The translations under genes and the position numbers were made by a program. DNA of 64,000 nt, taken from the NCBI GenBank assembly GCA_903921325.1, contig CAIXPL010000024.1, positions 99,788 through 163,787 of the forward strand. Direction: 5' to 3'. How positions within the stretch are numbered: position 1 is the first letter of the stretch; each line of letters opens with the position of its first letter. The DNA is from an uncultured Pseudomonadota bacterium (GTDB lineage Bacteria; Pseudomonadota; Gammaproteobacteria; Burkholderiales; SG8-39). The notes beneath the pieces were generated by a model. The model saw only the letters and a program-made list of their open reading frames with translations, had not been told where the DNA came from and did no database searches. Positions 46,697 to 54,833 of the stretch are shown in pieces.

Positions 46697-48562
46697 CTAT
46701 CCGGCCACCGTCAGACTCGATTTGAAATACTCGCGCGTCTCCGCATCTGTACAGTAGACAAAGCAGCCCTTCAAACCGCGCGTCATCAAGGTTCGATAAG
46801 TATTCTTGATGATGATTCCCGCCTCACGCTGCGCCGCGGCAGGGTCACGCTTCAGCCAGGATTTGATCCCCTTCATCGACTTATCGTGCCGATCGCGTGC
46901 AAGTGGGTTGGTGACGACCTGGCCGTTGCGCACCAGGAAATCCGGCCCAACGATCACACCGATGTATTCCACCTCAAGGCCCTGACAGGTGTGGATGCAG
47001 CCGACCTCGTGAACCGAGTGAGGCGCAATGATCCACAAGCTGCCATCAACGGCCAGGTTCCAGCGCCTGCGATAGTTGTCGCCAATCTCGATATCAAAAA
47101 GTGCCTCGTTTGCTTTGCTCTGCCAGCGCCAGCAATAGCCGGCCACGACTCTGGCCTTGTTACTACCATTGCAGGCCTCGATCGCCTCGTGCATGGCGGT
47201 CGGGTCATCAAACACCCGAAAATCATATTGTCCAGTGTCAAGGGTCGTGTTGGCTGTCTCGCGAATGCCCAGGGTGTGATCCAGCCATGCGAGGTAGCCA
47301 TCGGATCCATTGCAGCGGAATTGTGAGGACAATTCATACTCTTCGACGTGCGCGCCGCGCTGCTTTGCAAACGCACGAATCAGTTCTCTTGAACCGATGT
47401 CGCTGAGTGTTACCCGCTGATCTTCGTCGATGAAGAAAATGGCGCAACGGCCTGCATTGATGAGTTCTTTCACTTGATGCTCACCCAAATTGCCATAGAG
47501 CCCCGATCGTTCGTTCAGTCGATGCGCTTCGTCGACAACCAAAAACTGATAGGCATCCTGTGCAGTAGCGATGAATTGACCGGAGCCTGAAAATAACTGC
47601 TTGAAGCGGCTTGCGGTCATGCTTCGGGTGAGGCGAGAGTGGTACACGACACGCGGAGCGGCGTTTCGCGAGACGTACTTGCCGAGAAAGCGCTTTGCGG
47701 TAAGTTCGACGAGCAAATTAATAGCAACCACGGTCTTTCCAGTGCCGGGCCCGCCCTGAATGATCACGACACGCGGCACGCCCGTATCGCTCGCGGTGGC
47801 CGCAGCCAGCGCCGCTTCATAGACCGTCTTCTGATCATCCACGAGAATGAACTCGGGATTGCCGCGCATCAGACTGGAGAGGCTGTCGGCGAGTGCCTTG
47901 GACGGCCGCACCTTGCCCGCTTCGATGTCATAGAGAATCGAACCAGCATCACCGCGCTTCACATACTGCTTGATGAAATCACGCAGACTCTGCCGTTCGG
48001 ATTCACCCTTCAGAAAGAGCGGCGCCCGTTCGATATAAGTGCGGTAATGCGGAGAATCAATGACCCCATCGCGCGCATAGTTGTGCAGGTAGGCACACGG
48101 ATGAACATCGATGCCGCCGGAATAGACTGCCTCGTTAAAGTCCCGAAGGAGCCCGGCGTACGACCAGGCTTGGTAGGACGGGTGAACCAGTTCGCGTTGC
48201 GCACCGGCCATGTAGGTGACAATAATGGCGTCCTTCGCCGTCGCTCGGGCAATCTCCCACTGCTTGAGCTCAACCACCACGAGATTGCGGTTGCCGTCAT
48301 CTCCATAGCCTGTGAGCGTGATGTCGATGCGCTTTGAGCTCTGCGGAATCTGGTATTCGACGGCCACTCCGGTATCACCTGGAATTTGGTCATCGCGCAG
48401 CACGCGAGCCATGAAGGTGAGAGATTCGCGCCACGCGCGCATCTCAGCCTGCGCAATCCGACGCCCGGTTGCTAGTCGATAGCGATCCTGAATAACCGAC
48501 TCGATGTCGCGGTCATCGTGGTCAGCCAGAAATCCGCGCTTGTCAGCCTGGTAGACGATCAT
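46697..48562 (-). CDS. DUF2075 (Schlafen-type) helicase with nuclease-like N-terminus
   Basis: The 621-residue protein joins a restriction-endonuclease-like region to a DUF2075/SLFN group helicase. Near residues 80-105 a PD-(D/E)XK-type pattern reads KRIDITLTGYGDD with NLVVVELKQW. The helicase core begins near 265 with Walker A VIIQGGPGTGKTVVAINLLV, then FLVVDEAHRLNERSG (Walker B) and FFIDEDQRVT. Later come YELSSQFRCNGSDGYLAWLD and CIHTCQGLEVEYIGVIVGPD. The ATG at 48562 is preferred to a TTG two codons earlier. Proteins of this kind are associated with phage defence or DNA repair. Downstream lie TA modules, so a defence context is plausible. Confidence 0.85.
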   Translation of the reverse strand: MIVYQADKRGFLADHDDRDIESVIQDRYRLATGRRIAQAEMRAWRESLTFMARVLRDDQIPGDTGVAVEYQIPQSSKRIDITLTGYGDDGNRNLVVVELKQWEIARATAKDAIIVTYMAGAQRELVHPSYQAWSYAGLLRDFNEAVYSGGIDVHPCAYLHNYARDGVIDSPHYRTYIERAPLFLKGESERQSLRDFIKQYVKRGDAGSILYDIEAGKVRPSKALADSLSSLMRGNPEFILVDDQKTVYEAALAAATASDTGVPRVVIIQGGPGTGKTVVAINLLVELTAKRFLGKYVSRNAAPRVVYHSRLTRSMTASRFKQLFSGSGQFIATAQDAYQFLVVDEAHRLNERSGLYGNLGEHQVKELINAGRCAIFFIDEDQRVTLSDIGSRELIRAFAKQRGAHVEEYELSSQFRCNGSDGYLAWLDHTLGIRETANTTLDTGQYDFRVFDDPTAMHEAIEACNGSNKARVVAGYCWRWQSKANEALFDIEIGDNYRRRWNLAVDGSLWIIAPHSVHEVGCIHTCQGLEVEYIGVIVGPDFLVRNGQVVTNPLARDRHDKSMKGIKSWLKRDPAAAQREAGIIIKNTYRTLMTRGLKGCFVYCTDAETREYFKSSLTVAG

Positions 48563-48897
48563 CAGCAAAGGGGTCCAGTTTCGTCCCGCAGTGATTGCAA
48601 TGACCCTGTCACAGCACGTCCCCTCAGTGATTCGAAGTCACCAGCGTGTCTCGCGAATTGTACGTAGATATTCGATCGCGCAATTGTCAGCGGTGAATCC
48701 TCCGGACGACTAACCCGCCAAGGCTGGTGCAGCGACCGCGTTGATACGCGTGCCGATCGGAACGGCCTGCAGGTCGGTCGCAGATGCAACTGAATTCGCG
48801 AATACAGGTGCCATGCTCTGCGTAATAAGCAAGGTCAATGGACAGCGCATCTGCAAATATATATACTAATAAAGTATATATATTTAATGCTACGGTC
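48563..48897. other. Divergent intergenic region with AT-rich operator
   Basis: These 335 bp separate the helicase and vapB and contain no convincing gene. The only strong element is the inverted repeat at 48855-48885. Confidence 0.5.
48855..48885. promoter_or_regulatory. Perfect 13-bp inverted repeat, likely VapB operator and promoter
   Basis: Arms AAATATATATACT (48855-48867) and AGTATATATATTT (48873-48885) are exact inverse complements around a 5-nt spacer. The element ends 12 bp before the vapB ATG, where an autoregulating VapB-VapC complex would bind. It is strikingly AT-rich against the GC-rich background. Confidence 0.8.
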
Positions 48898-49164
48898 ATG
48901 ACTAGCAAAACAGCCAAACTTTTTGCCAATGGCGGTAGCCAGGCAGTGCGCCTACCCGCTGAATTCAGGTTCGATGCGGCCGATGAGGTGTATATCCGCC
49001 GTGATTCGGTGACCGGTGACGTTGTTCTGTCGATGAAACCATGCAGCATTGCGTGGGACGCTTTCTTTTCGCTTCGAGAGGCCACCGAATCACGGCATGA
49101 ATTCATTAACGAACGCCCGTTGAACGAACCACTCAAACCCCGGACGTTCACCGAGGAATCGTAA
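48898..49164 (+). CDS. vapB: VapB-type antitoxin (AbrB/SpoVT fold)
   Basis: The 88-residue protein has the swapped-hairpin AbrB DNA-binding motif TAKLFANGGSQAVRLPAEFRF at its start, as in VapB/VagC antitoxins, and a C-terminal tail that would bind the toxin. The ATG at 48898 fits the domain boundary. The stop overlaps the vapC start by one base (TAATG). Confidence 0.9.
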   Translation: MTSKTAKLFANGGSQAVRLPAEFRFDAADEVYIRRDSVTGDVVLSMKPCSIAWDAFFSLREATESRHEFINERPLNEPLKPRTFTEES

Positions 49165-49574
49165 TGCCGCTGTACATGCTTGACACTGATACGGTGAGCT
49201 ACCTGATACGGGGAACGAGTCCGGCACTCGACTCACGCGTGGCCGCTACTCAGCCAGATGATTTGTGTATTTCAGTCATCACACGAGGTGAGTTGCTCTT
49301 CGGACTCCAACTCAAGAGTGGTGCTCACCGGCTCGCCAAGCTGATCGATCAATTCCTGGTCCGAGTGCAATGCCTGCCGTGGGACAGCGACTGTGCAACG
49401 CACTTCGCTTCGATTGCCGCCGATTTGCACAAGGCGGGAACACCGATTGGGAGTATGGACGCGCTGATCGCAGGCCATGCCAAGGCGATCGATGTCGTCT
49501 TGGTCACCAACAACGCGCGCCACTTCTCGCGCGTGTTGTCACTGAAGGTCGAGAACTGGTTGCGCGATGGTTGA
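49164..49574 (+). CDS. vapC: VapC-type PIN-domain toxin
   Basis: The 136-residue ribonuclease toxin keeps the PIN acidic residues: the first Asp in MLDTDTVSYLIRG, the Glu in SVITRGELLFGLQ, the Asp in SMDALIAGHA and the C-terminal TNNARHFSRV. VapC toxins cut tRNA or rRNA. It is translationally coupled to vapB. Confidence 0.93.
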   Translation: MPLYMLDTDTVSYLIRGTSPALDSRVAATQPDDLCISVITRGELLFGLQLKSGAHRLAKLIDQFLVRVQCLPWDSDCATHFASIAADLHKAGTPIGSMDALIAGHAKAIDVVLVTNNARHFSRVLSLKVENWLRDG

Positions 49575-49685
49575 TCCGTTTAATCAGTGCGTTACGGCGA
49601 CACTTGTTTGCGCAGCTGCAATGCTGGAACGTGCGTGGCCAAGTAGGCACAATGCCTACGAACAGCACACAAGGGAAGACACACC

Positions 49686-50327
49686 ATGTCGAAGGTCAAG
49701 GTAGCCAGTTTCGGAATGTCCATTGATGGTTTCAGCGCGGGTCCCGGGCAAAGCCTCGAGCACCCGTTGGGCGTCGGTGGCCCGATGCTGATGCAGTGGG
49801 TATTTCCGACCCGTACCTTTCAGCAAATGCATGGACAGGGCGGCGGGGAGACGGGCGTCGACGATGACTTCGCCGCACGCGGTTTCGTCAATGTCGGTGC
49901 GTGGATACTTGGGCGCAATATGTTCGGTCCCATTCGCGGGCCGTGGCCTGATGGGTCGTGGAAGGGTTGGTGGGGCGACGAACCGCCGTATCACGTGCCG
50001 GTCTTCGTGCTCACACACCATGCACGAGAGCCCATCGTGATGAAGGGGGGTACGACATTTCACTTCATCACCGATGGCATTGAAGCCGCCCTCACGGCGG
50101 CGAAGCAAGCCGCTGGCGGTCGTGACGTGCGCATCGGCGGAGGGGTGCACACGGTTCGTCAATACCTGCAGGCAGGGCTGGTGGACGAATTGCACCTCGC
50201 GCTATCACCTGCACTGCTGGGTCAGGGCGAAGCCCTGCTGGCAGGTATCGATCTCACCGCGCTTGGCTTCACATGCACCGAGCACGTACCCTCGTCGCAT
50301 GCGATGCACGTTGTTTTGTCGAAATAG
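49686..50327 (+). CDS. Dihydrofolate-reductase-family protein (RibD C-terminal domain)
   Basis: The 213-residue protein has the RibD/DHFR-like fold: an N-terminal SMSIDGFSAGP-type strand (FGMSIDGFSAGPGQSLEHP), RNMFGPIRGPW, VFVLTHHAREP and the nucleotide loop DVRIGGGVHTVRQYLQAGLVDELHLALSPALLGQGEALL. Family members reduce small substrates with NADPH; the substrate is unknown. It stands alone between two TA modules. Confidence 0.87.
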   Translation: MSKVKVASFGMSIDGFSAGPGQSLEHPLGVGGPMLMQWVFPTRTFQQMHGQGGGETGVDDDFAARGFVNVGAWILGRNMFGPIRGPWPDGSWKGWWGDEPPYHVPVFVLTHHAREPIVMKGGTTFHFITDGIEAALTAAKQAAGGRDVRIGGGVHTVRQYLQAGLVDELHLALSPALLGQGEALLAGIDLTALGFTCTEHVPSSHAMHVVLSK

Positions 50328-50356
50328 AGCGACCTGCGCGGCCTGAAGCACGTTTC

Positions 50357-50374
50357 GCGCGGTAAAGACCGCGC
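50357..50374. terminator. Hairpin between convergent genes
   Basis: A perfect 7-bp stem (GCGCGGT / ACCGCGC) with a 4-nt AAAG loop lies between the convergent DHFR-family and PIN genes and could stop transcription from both sides. There is no long T-run. Confidence 0.5.
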
Positions 50375-50407
50375 CCGGCGGACAGCAACGTTCCTCCCCA
50401 TGATCGC

Positions 50408-50839
50408 TCAAACGTCGGGCTCGCGCAGCCATTGCAGACAGCGCGCAGGCGTGAGGATTGGAATGCCTTCGTAGTGAACGAGTGAGAGCAGGTCACCGTC
50501 ACCACTGACGATCGCATCAGCCTGGCCCGTCACTGCAAGTGCCAGAAACTTGTCGTCATCAACATCACGGGAGACGCCGAGCGCTGTTCCGGTATCTTCA
50601 TGCCAGAGCGCCAATTCCACCAGTTCGGACAGGAAAAGGTTCCAGGCTTGCGGCTCGCGGTAGCGATCGAACTTGGGTCGATCCAGACGCGACACCAGTT
50701 CAGCGTACGTTGATTCCGACATCAGTATGTCGATACCGTGATCCAGAACAGCATCCACAAACTGGCGTGAGGTACCGGTGGGCGAGAGCAGCGCGGCGAT
50801 CCAGACGTTGCTGTCTACGACGAGGCGTTCAACTTTCAT
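50408..50839 (-). CDS. PIN-family toxin of a toxin-antitoxin pair
   Basis: The 143-residue PIN protein begins VERLVVDSNVWIAALLSPTG (first catalytic Asp), has the Glu in SESTYAELVSRLDRPKF and the aspartates in DVDDDKFLALAVTGQADAIVSGDGDLLSL. This matches the 'putative toxin component, PIN family' group. The start overlaps the antitoxin stop by 11 bp. Confidence 0.88.
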   Translation of the reverse strand: MKVERLVVDSNVWIAALLSPTGTSRQFVDAVLDHGIDILMSESTYAELVSRLDRPKFDRYREPQAWNLFLSELVELALWHEDTGTALGVSRDVDDDKFLALAVTGQADAIVSGDGDLLSLVHYEGIPILTPARCLQWLREPDV

Positions 50840-51080
50840 CCGCGAGCAGCTTGGCTAGCGCATCCTCGTTCAATCCTTGTGCGGCCGCGTGTTCGCCGGC
50901 GCGCTGCATCGCCTGACGCATCCGCTCGCGCGCGACGTTCTGCCGACGGGCATAGCTCTCAGCCGAAATCACGACCACAGAGGGACGACCATTCCGGGTA
51001 ATGCTTACCGGTTGCCGCTGCGCGGCTTCCATCACTTCGCCAAACCGATTCTTGGCGTCCAGGGCAGTTATGGTTTTCAT
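50829..51080 (-). CDS. Phd/YefM-type antitoxin
   Basis: The 83-residue antitoxin (MKTITALDAKNRFGEVMEAAQRQPVSITRNGRPSVVVIS) has the classic Phd/YefM N-terminal DNA-binding fold; the C-terminal helical tail (EDALAKLLADES) would cover the PIN toxin. The ATG at 51080 is preferred; an ATG at 51089 lies inside the operator palindrome. It precedes the toxin gene with an 11-bp overlap. Confidence 0.9.
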   Translation of the reverse strand: MKTITALDAKNRFGEVMEAAQRQPVSITRNGRPSVVVISAESYARRQNVARERMRQAMQRAGEHAAAQGLNEDALAKLLADES

Positions 51081-51084
51081 ACTG

Positions 51085-51104
51085 GCCATAATAGCTATTA
51101 TGGC
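51085..51104. promoter_or_regulatory. 20-bp perfect palindrome, likely antitoxin operator
   Basis: The sequence GCCATAATAGCTATTATGGC is fully self-complementary and lies 4 bp upstream of the antitoxin ATG, as expected for Phd/YefM autoregulation. Confidence 0.85.
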
Positions 51105-51202
51105 TGGAACAGGCAACGATGCTGACGGACTGATGGTGAGAGAAGTCGCGCGCGTTGACTACCCCGCGATGGCTGTTCAAGCCCGCGGATGCGACTGCGC
51201 GC

Positions 51203-52459
51203 CTAGTGGCCGACAAAGGCGAAATCGACCTCGGGCTTGAGCCCGCTCACGATGCGCGCAATGCTCTTGCCCGAACCGCAGGAATGCGTCCAGCCCAGGG
51301 TTCCATGGCCGGTGTTCAGAAACAGGTTGGGCAAGCGGCTGCGGCCGATGATGGGCACATTACTTGGCGTCGCGGGGCGCAATCCGGTCCAGAACTGCGC
51401 CTGCGCACCCTCACCTGCCCCCGGAAACAAGTCCTCGACACGTTTCACAATGGCCTCGCAACGCACGCGGTTGAGGTCGCGGTCATAGCCGTTCAATTCC
51501 GCCGTGCCGGCGATGCGCAGGCGGTCGCCCAGTCGCGAGAACACCAATTTGTACTCGTCATCGGTAAGGGACACCTGGTGCGCCATCGAGGCATCCTTGA
51601 CCGGCATGGTCACCGAATATCCTTTGGCCGGATAGATCGGCAATGAAATACCCAGCGGCCGCGCGTAAATCGGCGACAGGCTGCCCAGCGCCAGAACGTA
51701 GGCATCGGCGCGCAGGCGCTGAAAGCGTCCATCGCTGTCGGTAGCCTCCACATGGTCAATGGCCCCGCCGGCAGCACGCAGCGCGGTGACGGTATGGCTC
51801 ATCAGAAAGCGCACGCCATCGGCTTCGCAGCATCGGACCAGTTCGCGCGCGAACCGGTTCGCATCACCAGACTCGTCCTCGGCGGTGTAGGTGGCGCCTG
51901 CCAGTTGCGGCCGGATATGGCGCAGCGCGGGTTCGATCCGCACCGCCTCGTCAGCCGAGATCACGCGCCGATCGCAGCCCAGGGCGCGCATTTGCGCCGC
52001 CGGTGCCGCGGCGGCGGCGAATTCCTTTTCGCTCGTATAGAAATGCAGAATGCCCTGCGTACGTTCGTCATAGGTGATGCCCACGTCACGACGCAATTGC
52101 TGCAGCATGTCGCGGCTGTAGGTGCCCAGACGGACGATCTGCGCGATATTGTGTCGCGTGCGCGCCGGGGAGCATTCGCGCAGGAACTGCAGTCCCCAGA
52201 GCCATTGCCGCATGTCGGCGCGGACGCGGAACAGCAGTGGCGCATCCTCTTTTCCGAGCCACTTCAGCACCTTCAGCGGCGCTCCTGGATTGGCCCAGGG
52301 TTCGGCATGACTCACCGAGATTTGCCCACCATTGGCGAAGCTGGTTTCGGCAGCCGGCGAGGCCTGTCGGTCGATCACGCTCACCTCATGACCCAACTGG
52401 CGCAGGAAATAAGCCGAGGTGACACCAAGAAGGCCGGCGCCGAGCACGATGACTTTCAT
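51203..52459 (-). CDS. dadA: D-amino acid dehydrogenase
   Basis: The 418-residue FAD enzyme oxidises D-amino acids to 2-oxo acids. It shows the N-terminal dinucleotide loop KVIVLGAGLLGVTSAYFLRQ, the DadA-type block ETSFANGGQISVSHAEPWANPGAP, and the C-terminal TGLRPATPSNVPIIGRS and NTGHGTLGWTHSCGSGK. It probably sits at the inner membrane, passing electrons to quinone. It is the last gene of a Bug-M20-dadA run, 27 bp after the M20 gene, so the operon may process D-amino-acid-containing or acylated amino acids. Confidence 0.93.
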   Translation of the reverse strand: MKVIVLGAGLLGVTSAYFLRQLGHEVSVIDRQASPAAETSFANGGQISVSHAEPWANPGAPLKVLKWLGKEDAPLLFRVRADMRQWLWGLQFLRECSPARTRHNIAQIVRLGTYSRDMLQQLRRDVGITYDERTQGILHFYTSEKEFAAAAAPAAQMRALGCDRRVISADEAVRIEPALRHIRPQLAGATYTAEDESGDANRFARELVRCCEADGVRFLMSHTVTALRAAGGAIDHVEATDSDGRFQRLRADAYVLALGSLSPIYARPLGISLPIYPAKGYSVTMPVKDASMAHQVSLTDDEYKLVFSRLGDRLRIAGTAELNGYDRDLNRVRCEAIVKRVEDLFPGAGEGAQAQFWTGLRPATPSNVPIIGRSRLPNLFLNTGHGTLGWTHSCGSGKSIARIVSGLKPEVDFAFVGH

Positions 52460-52486
52460 GGGGAATCTCCTGCGTGAAGCGATACG

Positions 52487-53716
52487 CTATGCGTTCGCCA
52501 CTTCCTGCGGCCGGGTCAGGAAGCGTTGCGCCAGCAACACCCAGAACGCGCTGCCGACGGCGATGTTGCGGTCGTTGAAATCGTATCCCGGGTTGTGCAC
52601 CATGCAGGCGCCGGCCGCGCCCGCCGGGTCGCCTGGTGCAGCTGCGCCATTGCCAATCAGGAGGTAGCTTCCGGGCACCCGCTCCAGCATGAATGCGAAG
52701 TCCTCGCTGCCGGTGAGGGGCAGTCCCTGCAAGGTGACGCATTCCGCACCAACGAGTTCGAGCGCCACCTCGCGCGCGAACTGTGTTTCGGCCGCGGTGT
52801 TGACCAGCACCGAGTAGCCGGCTCGCCAGTCAATCTGCGCCTTGACACCCAGGCTGTCGGCCTGCGCCGCCACCAGTGCCTTGATGCGGCGCTCCAGGCC
52901 CACGCGCACCGCCCGATCCAGCGCGCGAACGCTGAGTTCAAGCGTGGCGGTCGCCGGAATCACATTGTTGGCCTTGCCGGAATGCAGCGCGCCGACCGTC
53001 ACCACCGCCGCCTGCAGCGGATCGACATTGCGGGCGACAATCGTCTGCAGGGCCATCACGATGCTGGCTGCCGCCACGATTGGATCGGCGGCCAGGTGCG
53101 GCATCGCGCCGTGGCCGCCGATGCCCGTCAAGGTGACCGTGGCGTAGTCAGATGAGGCCATCGTCGGGCCATCGCGCAGCACCAGATGGCCCTGCGCGAT
53201 GCCGGGCATGTTGTGCATCGCGAAAATGGCGTCGCACGGGTAGCGCTCGAACAGACCGTCGGCCATCATGCGCAGTGCGCCGCCGCCGCCCTCCTCTGCC
53301 GGCTGAAAAATCAGGTGCAAGGTACCGTCGAAGTCGCCCTGTTCGGCCAGGTGCCGCGCCGCCGCCAGCAGCATGGCGGTGTGGCCATCATGGCCGCAGG
53401 CGTGCATCACGCCCTGATGGCGGCTTGACCATTCGGCGCCGCTCGCCTCGTCAATGGGTAGCGCATCCATGTCAGCCCGCAAGCCAAGCCGTCGGCTGCC
53501 CTTGCCGCGCACCAGCGTGCCCACGACACCGGTGCCACCGATGTGGCGCTCGACCGCGTAGCCCCAGCTCTCAAGACGGTCAGCGACCAGAGCGGCGGTG
53601 CGCCGTTCTTCGAATGCAAGCTCAGGATGGCGGTGGATATCGCGGCGCACCGCGATGAATTCAGCGGCATGTGCCTGCAACGCGCGCAACACAGTATTCA
53701 TGGCCGGATCAGTCAT
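52487..53716 (-). CDS. M20-family amidohydrolase/aminoacylase
   Basis: The roughly 409-residue M20D peptidase has RDIHRHPELAFEERRTA, the first zinc ligands in HACGHDGHTAMLLAA, LIFQPAEEGGGGALRMM (catalytic Glu pair) and the last His in TGSEDFAFMLE and ACMVHNPGYDFND. Relatives remove N-acyl groups from amino acids (hippurate hydrolase type). Two in-frame ATGs (53716 and 53701) are both preceded by the same bases because of a 15-bp tandem repeat, so the start is ambiguous. It follows the Bug gene by 7 bp. Confidence 0.92.
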   Translation of the reverse strand: MTDPAMNTVLRALQAHAAEFIAVRRDIHRHPELAFEERRTAALVADRLESWGYAVERHIGGTGVVGTLVRGKGSRRLGLRADMDALPIDEASGAEWSSRHQGVMHACGHDGHTAMLLAAARHLAEQGDFDGTLHLIFQPAEEGGGGALRMMADGLFERYPCDAIFAMHNMPGIAQGHLVLRDGPTMASSDYATVTLTGIGGHGAMPHLAADPIVAAASIVMALQTIVARNVDPLQAAVVTVGALHSGKANNVIPATATLELSVRALDRAVRVGLERRIKALVAAQADSLGVKAQIDWRAGYSVLVNTAAETQFAREVALELVGAECVTLQGLPLTGSEDFAFMLERVPGSYLLIGNGAAAPGDPAGAAGACMVHNPGYDFNDRNIAVGSAFWVLLAQRFLTRPQEVANA

Positions 53717-53727
53717 GGCCGGATCAC
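53698..53727. repeat. 15-bp tandem repeat duplicating a start codon
   Basis: TCATGGCCGGATCAG (53698-53712) and TCATGGCCGGATCAC (53713-53727) differ at one base. Each carries an in-frame ATG for the M20 gene (minus strand), and the second also contains the stop of the Bug gene (53724-53726). Confidence 0.9.
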
Positions 53728-54704
53728 TGCGGCTGCAGATTGATCTGTTTGGCAATGGCGCGATAGCGCGCGGTCTCCGTCTCGAAGAACTTCGCCGATT
53801 CAGCCAGGCTCATCGGTGCGGACGGACGCTGGGTTTGCGCAGCCAGTTGCGCACGCACCGACGGATCGTGCAATGTTTTGCCGATCGCTGCATGCAGGCG
53901 GATCACCACATCCTCGGGCGTGCTTCTGGGCACCATGAACCCGGTCCAGATCGTGTAGGAAAGGTTTTTCAGCACTTGCCCCTCGGCGACGGTCGGCACA
54001 TTGGGCAGCAAATCGGAGCGCTGCGCGCCCAACTGGGCAAGGACTTTCAGGCGCCCTTGCTCCGCGAACGCGCCCATCGCGGCGCTGTAGACCAGCACCG
54101 CGAAATCGACCTGACCGCCGGCCAGGTCCTGCAGCAAGGGTGCGTTGCCCTTGTAAGGCACATGCGTCAAGGTGACGCCAGTTTCCGACTGCACGCTCTC
54201 CAGGATCAGATGGTAGAGCGAGCCGACGCCGACACTGCCGTAGCTCAAGGGTTTGTCGGCCGAATTGCGCGCCAATGCAATCAGGTCATCCACCGTGCTG
54301 ACCGGCAGGTCCTTGCGGGTGAGGAACACCATCACGGCATCGGCCACCGGGTGAACCAGCCGGAAATCCTCTGCCCGGAGTTTCACCGCGGCATTGGCCA
54401 GTGGTGCAAGGATGACTTCGTTGGGTGACCCCTGGAAGATGAGCTGCCCATCGGCAGGTGCCGCCAGCACCTTTTGGGCGGCGCGTGCGCCGCTGACACC
54501 ACCCAGGTTTTCCACCAGGACCTGTTGCCCCAGTTCCTTGGCAAGTGGAACGTTGAAGATGCGCGCAATGGCATCGGACGGTCCGCCCGCAGGGTAGGGA
54601 ACGATCAGGCCAACCGGCTTGCTCGGCCCGTTCTGCGCGAGAGCCGATCCAGCGCAGAGCAGCAATCCAGCCGCCAGGGCGGCGGCATTCAGGATTCTCA
54701 TCAT
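53724..54704 (-). CDS. Bug-family tricarboxylate transporter substrate-binding protein
   Basis: The 326-residue receptor has a signal peptide (AALAAGLLLCAGSALAQNG) and the blocks KPVGLIVPYPAGGPSDAIARIF, LVENLGGVSGARAAQKVLAAPADGQ and LTHVPYKGNAPLLQDLAGGQVD. It heads the operon with the M20 enzyme and DadA and diverges from the LysR gene, so its ligand is likely an N-acyl or D-amino acid (inference). Confidence 0.93.
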   Translation of the reverse strand: MMRILNAAALAAGLLLCAGSALAQNGPSKPVGLIVPYPAGGPSDAIARIFNVPLAKELGQQVLVENLGGVSGARAAQKVLAAPADGQLIFQGSPNEVILAPLANAAVKLRAEDFRLVHPVADAVMVFLTRKDLPVSTVDDLIALARNSADKPLSYGSVGVGSLYHLILESVQSETGVTLTHVPYKGNAPLLQDLAGGQVDFAVLVYSAAMGAFAEQGRLKVLAQLGAQRSDLLPNVPTVAEGQVLKNLSYTIWTGFMVPRSTPEDVVIRLHAAIGKTLHDPSVRAQLAAQTQRPSAPMSLAESAKFFETETARYRAIAKQINLQPQ

Positions 54705-54780
54705 CGCAACTCCAGGGAGTGTCTAGTGGGTGGCCGGCAGCGCGCCATCCCCAATGTAGAGTCGCGTTAATGCAAAGTCC

Positions 54781-54801
54781 AATGCATTGTTATATGCATT
54801 A
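54781..54801. promoter_or_regulatory. Twin ATGCAT palindromes, candidate LysR operator
   Basis: AATGCATT (54781-54788) and TATGCATTA (54793-54801) lie between the divergent Bug operon and the LysR gene, with their centres 12 bp apart. They are AT-rich and dyad-symmetric, as expected for a LysR-type binding site. This is inferred from position and symmetry. Confidence 0.45.
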
Positions 54802-54833
54802 TCATGAATAAATATTATGGATTGGAGGCGAGC

